Of a stretch of 64,000 bases of DNA, positions 33,707 through 42,299 are shown piece by piece. Numbering within the stretch: the first letter of the stretch is position 1; each line of letters starts with the position of its first letter. Location: contig JAFZEX010000015.1 in NCBI GenBank assembly GCA_017560425.1, forward strand, positions 1-64,000, written 5' to 3'. This DNA is from Alistipes sp. GTDB lineage: Bacteria > Bacteroidota > Bacteroidia > Bacteroidales > Rikenellaceae. The position numbers and the translations under genes are program-made. Under the pieces are notes generated by a model. It saw only the letters and a program-made list of their open reading frames with translations. It did no database searches and had not been told where the DNA came from.

Positions 33707-34432
33707 TTACTCCTTGAATTTTCCTGCTACGGCAAGCGTGGCGATAGAGATCCTACACGTGGGCACATCACGTTGTAGGGCATAGATACACGCCGAGAGC
33801 GTAGCACCCGTGGTGAGCACGTCATCAACCAACAGAATATGCCTATTTTCGAGGCGTTCGGGGTTGCGAACGGCGAATAGGTCGCTCACATTTAGCCACC
33901 TCTCCGAGGCGTGTTGTCGTGTCTGCGAGGGGTTGTTGCGACGACGATACAGCGAACGCCTATCTACCTTTACGCCAAGCTCCTTAGCAATGCCCTCGGC
34001 GATATACTCCGATTGGTTATACTTGCGCTTAAGATATTTCATAACGTGCAGAGGGACAGGCACAACGAGGTCTACGTCGTTGTATAGCCCCGACGATTTA
34101 AGCTCTGCGCCATAGAGCTCGCCAAAGGTTAAGCCGAGTCGCCACTCGCCCTGGTATTTTAGGCGGTGGATCATCTTGCGCCAACGGTCATCGGTCCTAA
34201 AATAGAGATATGACGATGCCTCGACAATGGGGGCAATCATCTCGAAGTGCTCTTTTACGGGGTTGTTGCTCGAGTAGAGATAGCGTGTTGTGGGCATCTC
34301 GAAGCGACACTTAAGACATATCGAGCCGAGCTCGCCACCCATGCTTCTGCCACAGATGATGCAGCCATCATCATAAATTAGCGAGCCGAGGTCATCAACA
34401 AGACGCCTTAGTATCTTACCAACAATCGACAT
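33707..34432 (-). CDS. ComF-family phosphoribosyltransferase-like protein
   Basis: The 241-residue product has the N-terminal zinc-type cysteines CIICGR and CLKC (~24-44) and the PRPP-binding loop ILLVDDVLTTGATLSA (~200-215), the ComF arrangement. ComF is involved in DNA uptake in some bacteria; in Bacteroidota its role is not clear. The start overlaps the priA 3' end by 17 bp, so it is translated from the priA transcript. Its pairing with yifB/ComM elsewhere in this window is notable but not proof of competence. Confidence 0.9.
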   Translation of the reverse strand: MSIVGKILRRLVDDLGSLIYDDGCIICGRSMGGELGSICLKCRFEMPTTRYLYSSNNPVKEHFEMIAPIVEASSYLYFRTDDRWRKMIHRLKYQGEWRLGLTFGELYGAELKSSGLYNDVDLVVPVPLHVMKYLKRKYNQSEYIAEGIAKELGVKVDRRSLYRRRNNPSQTRQHASERWLNVSDLFAVRNPERLENRHILLVDDVLTTGATLSACIYALQRDVPTCRISIATLAVAGKFKE

Positions 34433-36674
34433 CTGTGGTTATTGTAATGCTCTTAAACCTCTTATCCTGAGCCATTTGGTCGAGCGCCTCGTGCATCAGC
34501 ACTCGGGCACGCTTCATCGATGCTCCCGACTCGATTTTTAGAAGTATCTCGGCACGATGCTCTCCACGCAACATCTCCAGAGCGGCAGATACGGGACCCA
34601 TAACCCTGTCGCCAAACTTCTTGCGCATGACCATAGCAAAGCTGTGTGCCGCATGGCGCAGAAGCTCATAATCTTTGCTACGCAACATAAAGCGCACAAG
34701 GTGTGAGTAGGGCGGATAGCCGAATGCCTTGCGCTCGGCAAGCTCGACACGTGCCATTGAGTGGTAGTCGCCCATGGCAACATACTTAATCACAGGGTGT
34801 TGTGGCTGTGATGTTTGTATAACCACACGGCCTCGGTCGTTATGTCTGCCGGCACGGCCTGCCACCTGCATGATTAGCTGATAGGCACGCTCCGCAGCAC
34901 GGAAGTCGGGGGCTGAGAGCAGGTTGTCGGCATTGAGGATACCCACCGTCGTAACACCCTCGAAGTCGAAGCCCTTGGTGAGAATTTGTGTGCCTACCAA
35001 TATGTCTGTCTCCTTCTCTTCGAAGCGGTGCACGATGCGCTTAAAGGCGCTCTCAGAGGATGTGGTGTCGCCATCGAGGCGTTCGACACGTGCGTCGGGG
35101 AATAGGCGTGTAACCTCCTCCTCTACCTTCTCCGTGCCAAAGCCCATGGTCTTGATGTCTTGAACCTGGCAGTTAGGACACACCGTAGGGCGCTCCATCG
35201 TGAAGCCACAGTAGTGGCACTCCATGCGGGATGTCGCCTTATGCTGTGTTAGTGTCACGTTGCAGTGTGGGCAACGGGGCGAGTAGCCACACGTGCTACA
35301 CTGTATATATGGCGCATAGCCTCGTCTATTTTGGAACAAGATGACCTGCTCCTGGGAACTAAGCGAACGCTCTATGTTGCGCAGTAGGTCGAAGTTAAAG
35401 TGTACCTTACGCTCGCCACGCTTAACGCTACGAATGGTATCCGACACGATAACTTCGGGAAGAACACCCTTGCCCCAGCGCTCCTTAAGCTCTACATATT
35501 GATACTTGCCAGATATGGCATTTAGGTAGCTCTCTAACGAGGGCGTGGCACTGCCCAACACCACACGCACGCCATCGAGGTGTGAGAGTAGCACGGCGCA
35601 GTCACGGGCGTTGTAGCGGGGTTGCATGTCGCTCTGCTTATAGCCTGGGTCGTGCTCCTCATCAACGACAATAAGCCCCGGGTTGCGCATAGGCAGAAAT
35701 ATTGCTGAGCGCACACCCACAATAAGCTCGCCACCCGTCGAGGCGGCAAGGCGCAGGAAGGTATGACCACGACGAATGGGCGTTAGGCGTGAGTGGTAGG
35801 TTGTTGTGCGACCCTCGAAAATTCGTTCGAGGCGCTCGATAAGCTGCGAGGTGATGACAATCTCGGGCACAAGCACCATGACATCACGACCCTTAGATAG
35901 CTCCTCGGCGATAAGGTGTATGTAAATCTCGGTCTTTCCCGAGCCTGTCACGCCATGTAGAAGCGCCACCTTGCCACCGTTGTGTGCCTCTCTAATCTCG
36001 CCCAAGGCTCGTGTTTGCGCCTCGGAGAGTGTGGGAAGTAGGAAGTTGTTAGCGTTGTTTTCGGTGATGCGCTCACGAGGACGTAGCTCGGTGCGAATAA
36101 GAGCCTTGGAGCGTAGTGCTGAGAGCTGCTGCGACGTGGCATCGACAAGGCGACGAGGCACAAAGCCATCATCAGATGTTCGCTCATGAGCAAGCGCCGC
36201 AATGCTATCCATAATCTCGGTGCGGCGTGGTGAGCGGCGGCTGTGCTTCTCGACATATTTCGCCAACGCCTCCTCTGATTGTAGCTCTTCACTAAGGGCG
36301 ATAAACGACTCGGTAGGTGGCTCTATGGCACGTTCTACAAGCTCGACAAACGATGTTGCCGAGGGCTTAGCCAACGATGGCAGAGCGAGGCGCATAACCT
36401 CGCCTAACGTGCACATGTAGTAGTCGGCAATCCACTCCCATAGCCTCTGCTCACGCTCGCCAAGAATAGGGTGCGAGTAGAGCTTCTTGAGGATTGGTTT
36501 TAGGCGTGGATAGTCGGGCTTCTCGGTGCTAATGCCCCACACTAAGCCCGTATAAAAACGACTGCTGCCAAACTGTACGACAACGGCATCGCCTACCTCG
36601 ACAGCCAACGCCTCATCAAGCGAGAAGGTGTAGATTGGCTGTGCCAATGGTAGAACTACCTGAGCGTAAAGCAT
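34416..36674 (-). CDS. priA: Primosomal replication restart helicase PriA
   Basis: PriA recognises stalled forks and reloads the replisome. The 752-residue product has the N-terminal 3'-DNA-binding domain, Walker A LLHGVTGSGKTEIYIH (~238-253), DEEH box VVDEEHDPGYKQ (~334-345), the zinc-binding cysteines (CSTCGY, CPHC, CHYCGF, CPNC, ~445-495) and the helicase C-terminal motifs QVAGRAGRHNDRG. All eight zinc cysteines are visible. It follows yitT and overlaps comF. Confidence 0.96.
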   Translation of the reverse strand: MLYAQVVLPLAQPIYTFSLDEALAVEVGDAVVVQFGSSRFYTGLVWGISTEKPDYPRLKPILKKLYSHPILGEREQRLWEWIADYYMCTLGEVMRLALPSLAKPSATSFVELVERAIEPPTESFIALSEELQSEEALAKYVEKHSRRSPRRTEIMDSIAALAHERTSDDGFVPRRLVDATSQQLSALRSKALIRTELRPRERITENNANNFLLPTLSEAQTRALGEIREAHNGGKVALLHGVTGSGKTEIYIHLIAEELSKGRDVMVLVPEIVITSQLIERLERIFEGRTTTYHSRLTPIRRGHTFLRLAASTGGELIVGVRSAIFLPMRNPGLIVVDEEHDPGYKQSDMQPRYNARDCAVLLSHLDGVRVVLGSATPSLESYLNAISGKYQYVELKERWGKGVLPEVIVSDTIRSVKRGERKVHFNFDLLRNIERSLSSQEQVILFQNRRGYAPYIQCSTCGYSPRCPHCNVTLTQHKATSRMECHYCGFTMERPTVCPNCQVQDIKTMGFGTEKVEEEVTRLFPDARVERLDGDTTSSESAFKRIVHRFEEKETDILVGTQILTKGFDFEGVTTVGILNADNLLSAPDFRAAERAYQLIMQVAGRAGRHNDRGRVVIQTSQPQHPVIKYVAMGDYHSMARVELAERKAFGYPPYSHLVRFMLRSKDYELLRHAAHSFAMVMRKKFGDRVMGPVSAALEMLRGEHRAEILLKIESGASMKRARVLMHEALDQMAQDKRFKSITITTDVDCW

Positions 36675-36696
36675 GGCAGCAGTTTTATATGTTATG

Positions 36697-36724
36697 AGCT
36701 AAACTCCCTGAGGGGTTTAGAGCT
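36697..36724 (-). terminator. Palindrome over the yitT stop codon
   Basis: AGCTAAACTCC pairs with GGGGTTTAGAGCT with small mismatches, across the yitT stop. It could be a weak terminator between yitT and priA. Confidence 0.4.
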
Positions 36725-37700
36725 TGTTCAAAGCATCGAAGCCCTGACCGTAAACACCCATAACTGAGCCCACGGTGAGGAATGCGTTTGGATCCTGCTC
36801 ACGAACAAGCTTAAGGATCATAGAGGTGTCACGCTTGCGGCAAACAACCATAACAGCCTTAGATGGAGTCATTGTGTATGAACCCATTGCGTCGATAAGC
36901 GTAGCGCCACGGTTAGCCTTAACCTTGATCATCTCGGCCATAGCCTCGTAGTCCTTGCAGAAGATCATAATCTGGTTAGACTGCTGGTTGCCCGACTGAA
37001 CAAAGTCTACGGTGTAGCCGATAACAGCAATCATCATGAAACCATAGACCATACGTGCAAATGCCTCAGGTGCAAGAGGGCTGATCTGCATCACCTCAAT
37101 AACACCTGCCTCGTTAGCCATATTAACAGTTGTTGTGAGAAGCACAGACGAGATAAGAATACCGCAGTCGGTCATGAGCAACACCTTACCGTAGCTTACA
37201 GTACGGAACTTGTTGATGATCATAGCAACGATATCGGTACCACCTGTTGAGCCACCCTGCATGAACGACACTGCGATACCTACGCCGCACGATGCAGCAC
37301 CAAGCACAACCATGAGAATGCGCCATGCATCAACACCCTTGAACACGTTTACCACGGTGTCGGGTGGAAGCAAGCCAACAAGGTTGAACATCACAGACAT
37401 CATCAAGATGCAGTATAGGGTCTTAATACCGAACTTCCAACCCACGATCATTACGCCGAGGATAAGAAGGATACAGTTGATAATGAAGATCAAGTTACCG
37501 ATGGTAAAGAAGCCTGCTGAGAGCGAAGCTGGAAGAATGGCGTTGATAAGTGTTGCCAAACCAGCAGCACCACCACCCATACCACCTGCGGGCAATACAC
37601 ACATCTGCCAACCGAAGGCGTAGCAGAACATACCGAAGGTCATCAAAACGTACTCCTTGATACCTACAAGGATGTCACGAGAAGATAGTTTAACACCCAT
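36717..37700 (-). CDS. YitT-family membrane protein (DUF2179)
   Basis: The 327-residue protein has about five to six membrane helices (~14-230) followed by the small C-terminal DUF2179 domain (~240-325), the YitT layout. Members are inner-membrane proteins of unclear transport role. Glycine-rich GGMGGGAAGLATLINA (~38-53) and FMQGGSTGGTDIVAMIINK (~147-165) are family motifs. A promoter with -33 TTTG and -7 TACATTTG lies at 37766-37798. Confidence 0.9.
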   Translation of the reverse strand: MGVKLSSRDILVGIKEYVLMTFGMFCYAFGWQMCVLPAGGMGGGAAGLATLINAILPASLSAGFFTIGNLIFIINCILLILGVMIVGWKFGIKTLYCILMMSVMFNLVGLLPPDTVVNVFKGVDAWRILMVVLGAASCGVGIAVSFMQGGSTGGTDIVAMIINKFRTVSYGKVLLMTDCGILISSVLLTTTVNMANEAGVIEVMQISPLAPEAFARMVYGFMMIAVIGYTVDFVQSGNQQSNQIMIFCKDYEAMAEMIKVKANRGATLIDAMGSYTMTPSKAVMVVCRKRDTSMILKLVREQDPNAFLTVGSVMGVYGQGFDALNKL

Positions 37701-37765
37701 ATCAATTCAAAATTTGTAAAGTTTGGTTAATAAACTTTGTTTATAAAAGCCTGTTTTTAGTGGCG

Positions 37766-37798
37766 CAAATGTACAAACTTTAGCACGAAAAGTGCAAA
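37766..37798 (-). promoter_or_regulatory. Promoter of yitT-priA-comF
   Basis: Minus strand TTTG (37795-37798), 21 bp, TACATTTG (37766-37773); about 65 bp of leader before the ATG. Confidence 0.6.
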
Positions 37799-37873
37799 AA
37801 ATTTGATTTATTTTACAAAGATATGCGAAAATGCTTGAAATAGTGCACATTACGCAGTTAGAAGCATTGGTCC

Positions 37874-40051
37874 TTAGAACCAACACTTCTTCTTGCTGCC
37901 CATAACAAACTCGAGCTCGCCACCAGCAACAACCTCGTCGTGGGTGATATGGCCACGCTTCAAAGTCTTGCCGTTGAGCTTAACACGCTGAACATAGCGG
38001 TTCTCGTCGCTATAGCCTGTGCGCTTAACACGGAACACGCCGCCAGCAACGTCGAGCTCGGCCTCATCAACCATAGGCACGCCCAACACATACTTGCCCG
38101 CAGCAGGCTCAACAGGATAGAAGCCCATGGTGGTCATGATGTACCATGCCGACATCTGGCCTACGTCCTCGTTGCCCGACAAGCCATCAACATCTGTTGA
38201 ATACATTGTGTTCATCACCTCGTACAAGCGGTCGGCACCCTTCCATGGCTGGCGCAACATAGTGTAGAAGTAGATGATATGGTGGCTTGGCTCGTTGCCA
38301 TGAACATACTGACCGATAAGGCCTGAGATGTCTGGAGTCACGTCCTCGCCCTCCATCTTTGTGTCGGCAGTAAACAAGCCGTCGAGCTTCTCGATAGTCT
38401 GCTTCACGCCACCGAAGCACTCAACCAACTTATCCAAGTCCTGAGGCACAAGCCACAAATACTGCCATGCGTTACCCTCGCAATACTCGTTGTTGATGCG
38501 TGATGCGTTGTAAGGGTTGAAGTCTGCTCGCCACTCGCCGGTAGATGACTTACCACGTGGGTAGCCCACCTCAGGGTCGAAGTAGTTGAGCCATGAGTGG
38601 CTACGCTTCTCGAGGTACTCTGCCTCCTCCTTGCCAAGCATCTTAGCTACCTCGTAGGCAGCAGCATCGGCAATGGCAAACTCCATGTCGTGAGCGATAG
38701 ACTCGCCCTGAAGATCGTTAGGCATGTAGCCATATTGCTTACGATACTTACCACCACGAATGTCGTGCATAGCCGACTTGTAGATAGCCTTCCAAGCACG
38801 CTCAGCGTCGATGCCCTCGATGCGCTTAGTCACAGCGTCAGACACGGCGATGATACCTGGTGAGCCCACCATACAGCCGTTATCCCAGCCCCAAAGGTGC
38901 CAGATAGGCAAGAAGCCCTGCTCGTCGCAGATGTTGATCATGGTGTTGATAACGTCGTCCATGCGCTCAGGGTGTGTGATGGTCATCAGCGGAAGCTTAG
39001 CACGGTAGGTATCCCACAACGAGAATGTTGTGTAGGTGTGGTGACCAGGATTTTGGTGAATCTCGTTGTCGGCACCACGATATGTGCCATCAACATCTGA
39101 GAAGAGCGATGGAGCAACATACATGTGATATACGCCTGTGTAGAAGATCTCCTCCTGCTCGGGTGTAGCGCCCTTGATGCGGAACTTCTTTAGCTCGTCG
39201 TTCCACTTCTGCATAGCAAGCTTGCGTGCAGCATCAAACTCGATGCCAGCCACCTCGGTGTTGTAGTTTAGCTCAGCACCCTCGGGGCTTGTTGATGAAA
39301 GGGCAACCTTAACGCCAATCTGCTCACCCTCAGTGGTCTTGAAGTGTATGCGATAGTAGTAGCCATACTCGGTGATAGCCTCGAACTTCTCGAAAGGCTT
39401 CGAGAACTCGATGACGAAGTATACCTTTTGGTTGTTCGACCAGCCCCAGCTATGGCGACGACCAACGATGCGTGTGTCGCTAACAGCCTCGGCATACAAA
39501 TCCTCAGGACGGTCGAAGCAGCCGCCATGCGCCAAGTCCAAGATGATAGCCGCCTCGTCGCTGGCAGGGAAGGTGTAGCGGTGCAAGCCGCCACGCTCCG
39601 TTGCAGTCATCTCGGCGAGGATATTGTAGCGAGTAAGAGGCACTGAGTAGTAGCCAGGCTCTACAACCTCCTTTGAGCGATCAGCTTCGCTCCAAAAGCC
39701 TGTCGAATAGTCGCCAAGACGACCACGGCCATATGCCACCTCGCCAACAACAGGCATGAGTGTAACGTCGAACAAGTCGCCACAACCGGTACCCGAAAGG
39801 TGGGTGTGCGAGAAGCCGATAACGCTATTCTCCGAGTCGTGGTATCCCGAGCACCAGTCCCACTCCTGGGTGATGCTTGTAGGACCCACCTGGGTCATGC
39901 CGAAGGGCACGTTAGCACCCACAAACACGTGGCCATGACCTCCAGAGCCAATCTTTGGATTAACCTTAGCAGCATAGTCTTGAGCATAGCCCATGCCACA
40001 ACCAGCGATGACGAGCAACGCTGCGATAAGTGTTAGGTTTTTGATTTTCAT
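37874..40051 (-). CDS. GH92-family alpha-mannosidase (second of pair)
   Basis: GH92 enzymes are Ca2+-dependent exo-alpha-mannosidases that trim host N-glycans or yeast mannan. The 725-residue protein has an N-terminal export signal ending near GCGMGYAQ (a possible lipobox), the GH92 opening VNPKIGSGGHGHVFVGANVP, GFSHTHLSGTGCGDLFD (~77-93), FSLWDTYRAKLPL, the glycan-binding HGNEPSHHIIYFY (~574-586) and GNEDVGQMSAWYIM (~619-632). The ATG overlaps the stop of the upstream GH92 by 4 bp (ATGA), implying coupled translation. Confidence 0.94.
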   Translation of the reverse strand: MKIKNLTLIAALLVIAGCGMGYAQDYAAKVNPKIGSGGHGHVFVGANVPFGMTQVGPTSITQEWDWCSGYHDSENSVIGFSHTHLSGTGCGDLFDVTLMPVVGEVAYGRGRLGDYSTGFWSEADRSKEVVEPGYYSVPLTRYNILAEMTATERGGLHRYTFPASDEAAIILDLAHGGCFDRPEDLYAEAVSDTRIVGRRHSWGWSNNQKVYFVIEFSKPFEKFEAITEYGYYYRIHFKTTEGEQIGVKVALSSTSPEGAELNYNTEVAGIEFDAARKLAMQKWNDELKKFRIKGATPEQEEIFYTGVYHMYVAPSLFSDVDGTYRGADNEIHQNPGHHTYTTFSLWDTYRAKLPLMTITHPERMDDVINTMINICDEQGFLPIWHLWGWDNGCMVGSPGIIAVSDAVTKRIEGIDAERAWKAIYKSAMHDIRGGKYRKQYGYMPNDLQGESIAHDMEFAIADAAAYEVAKMLGKEEAEYLEKRSHSWLNYFDPEVGYPRGKSSTGEWRADFNPYNASRINNEYCEGNAWQYLWLVPQDLDKLVECFGGVKQTIEKLDGLFTADTKMEGEDVTPDISGLIGQYVHGNEPSHHIIYFYTMLRQPWKGADRLYEVMNTMYSTDVDGLSGNEDVGQMSAWYIMTTMGFYPVEPAAGKYVLGVPMVDEAELDVAGGVFRVKRTGYSDENRYVQRVKLNGKTLKRGHITHDEVVAGGELEFVMGSKKKCWF

Positions 40052-42291
40052 AGGTTAGATTTTAATATTAATTTTATCTCTTTATTCTTGATTAGTTCCT
40101 CGTGTGATATGCGATACTTGTTTATCGGCTTACCACCAAGCTCAATGCCCGAGATATAGTCGCCCTCGCCCTCAGTGGTGATGGTGAGTGTGCCATGGTC
40201 GGTGTCGATCTCCACCTTTGAGAAGCGTGGCGTGGTGAGGGTGTAGTATGGCTCGCCAGGGCAGTCGGGGTAGAGGCCCATCATCGAGAATACTGCCCAT
40301 GCCGACATAGTTCCAGTGTCGTCGTTGCCAGGGAGTCCGTCGGGTGTTGTCGAGTAGTTCTCGTCGAGTAGCTGCTTCACGAGCTGCTGCGTGCGCCACT
40401 CCTCGCCCCTAACACGGCTAAAGAGGTAGGGATAAGCAATATCGGGCTCGTTGGTAGGGTCGTAATAGCCATTCTCGAAGACGCTCCATAGCTTCTTGGT
40501 AAATACCTTGCTACCACCCATATATTTTATTAGTCCCTCAACGTCGTGGGGCACAAAGAAGGTGTAGTTCCACGAGCTACCCTCATGGAAACCAATGGTA
40601 TTCGAGAAGTTAGCGCCCGCCGTAGGGTCGAACTCGCCGACATACTTGCCATCCTCGCCAATAGGACGCATAGCGCCATCAGCCTTCGAGTAGTAGTGTC
40701 GCCAGCCCGAGGCACGACGCTCCATCTCCTGGGCAAACTTTGTGTCGCCCATCTCACGGGCAAAGCTCGCAAGGGCGTTGTCGGCAACATAGTATTCCAA
40801 GGCGTGCGACACCGAGTTATCGCCCGACATATCCTGCGCAAACAGACCTACGGGGATATAGCCTCGCTCGATGTATGGGTCGATATCGGGACGCATGGTG
40901 TTGCTCTTGCCTGGCGTTGTTGCCGAGCGCTTCATAGCCGCATATGCTGCCTCAACATCGAAGTCGCGCAAACCCTTGAGGTAGCTATCTACAATCACGG
41001 GGATTGCTGGGTCGCCCTCCATGGTGAATGTCTCTCTGCCATATAGCTCCCAGCGGGGTAACCAGCCCCACTCCTGCGACATTGCCACCATCGAGCGTAT
41101 CATGTCGGTCTGCACGTCGGGGTATGCCAACGTAAGAAGCTGATGCACATTGCGATATGTGTCCCACAACGAGAATACTGTATAGCGGTTGTAGCCCTTT
41201 GCTAAGCCCGTAGCGCCACTCTCCATTGCGGGGTACTCGCCATTCACGTCGCTGAGGATGTTGGGGTGCAGCAGCGCATGGTATAGTCCCGTGTAGAATA
41301 TTGTGCGGTCGTCGTCTGAGCCACCCTCAATACGTATCTTGCCGAGTGCCTCGTTCCATGTGTTGTATGCTGTGGTGCGCACCTCGTCGAATGAGCGTCG
41401 AGCAACCTCTGCCTCGAGGTTTTTGCGGGCATTTTCGATAGAGGTATACGATATACCCACCTGAAGCTCTACCACGGTGCCTGGCTCCACGTCGCCCAGC
41501 GCAAAGTAGAAGCCTATGTCGTTGCCCATCATCTCACGGGCATAGCTTCTATATAGTTTATACTCGCCACTATCGCCCGACCACTGAGCCTCAACGCCCG
41601 TCATCTCGGGTTGTAGCTTCCAATAGCCTGTGCTCTCAGCCTTGCGTGAAAGGCGAGCTACGAAGTATACGGGGAACACGGCTTGGTTTGTATAGCAGAA
41701 TGTGCCCAAGAGGCGCATGCCCTCAACCTCCGTGTCGCTCACACGGCGAAGCATAGCTCCTGTCTCGTTCGAGAGCGACGTGCCCAAGTTAATGAGGATA
41801 TTTGCCTTGCCACCATCGGTAAAGGTGTAGCGCTCGATAGATGCTCGCTGGGTGGCTGTTGCCTCGGCACGCACGCCATACTTATCATACATAGTGGCAT
41901 AGTAGCCTGGCACTGCCACTTCATCGACATATGTCGAGCCGTGGTCGTATCTGTCGGGCATCACATCACCTACCGTTGCCATGGTGATTATAGCGCCAAG
42001 CTCGGGGCAGCCAACGCCACTTAATGCGCCATGTGCAAAGCCCACGCTATACTTATTACGTATGTCGTAAGGTGCTGACCACCAACGGTTATCCTTGTCG
42101 TAGCGATTGAGCTCCGAGCCCGTAACGTTGAAGGGCACAACAGCCATCATGCCATGGGGCACAACAGCGCCTGGGTGGGTCACCGAGTAGTCGGCAGTGC
42201 CGATAAATGGATCTACCCACTTTGCTGGCTCCGATGCCCAAAGCCCAAAGCACGATATTGTCGCAAAAAGCGTTAGTAGTAGTCGCCTCAT
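40048..42291 (-). CDS. GH92-family alpha-mannosidase (first of pair)
   Basis: The 747-residue protein has a signal peptide (~1-19) and the GH92 sequence KWVDPFIGTADYSVTHPGAV (~24-43), FAHGALSGVGCPELG, FSLWDTYRNVHQLL, and GNDDTGTMSAWAVFSMMG (~652-669). The canonical GNEPSHH loop is changed to PTNEPDIAYPYLFSR (~600-614), which suggests a different leaving-group or linkage preference from its neighbour. It lies 8 bp after the GH97 gene and overlaps the next GH92 gene. Pairs of unequal GH92 enzymes are common where different mannose linkages are attacked. Confidence 0.94.
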   Translation of the reverse strand: MRRLLLTLFATISCFGLWASEPAKWVDPFIGTADYSVTHPGAVVPHGMMAVVPFNVTGSELNRYDKDNRWWSAPYDIRNKYSVGFAHGALSGVGCPELGAIITMATVGDVMPDRYDHGSTYVDEVAVPGYYATMYDKYGVRAEATATQRASIERYTFTDGGKANILINLGTSLSNETGAMLRRVSDTEVEGMRLLGTFCYTNQAVFPVYFVARLSRKAESTGYWKLQPEMTGVEAQWSGDSGEYKLYRSYAREMMGNDIGFYFALGDVEPGTVVELQVGISYTSIENARKNLEAEVARRSFDEVRTTAYNTWNEALGKIRIEGGSDDDRTIFYTGLYHALLHPNILSDVNGEYPAMESGATGLAKGYNRYTVFSLWDTYRNVHQLLTLAYPDVQTDMIRSMVAMSQEWGWLPRWELYGRETFTMEGDPAIPVIVDSYLKGLRDFDVEAAYAAMKRSATTPGKSNTMRPDIDPYIERGYIPVGLFAQDMSGDNSVSHALEYYVADNALASFAREMGDTKFAQEMERRASGWRHYYSKADGAMRPIGEDGKYVGEFDPTAGANFSNTIGFHEGSSWNYTFFVPHDVEGLIKYMGGSKVFTKKLWSVFENGYYDPTNEPDIAYPYLFSRVRGEEWRTQQLVKQLLDENYSTTPDGLPGNDDTGTMSAWAVFSMMGLYPDCPGEPYYTLTTPRFSKVEIDTDHGTLTITTEGEGDYISGIELGGKPINKYRISHEELIKNKEIKLILKSNL

Positions 42292-42299
42292 AATATCTC

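Noticed and set aside
13000-36700. yifB/ComM and ComF genes as proof of natural competence
   Set aside because: Both are widespread outside competent species, and no uptake channel or pilus genes are in the window.
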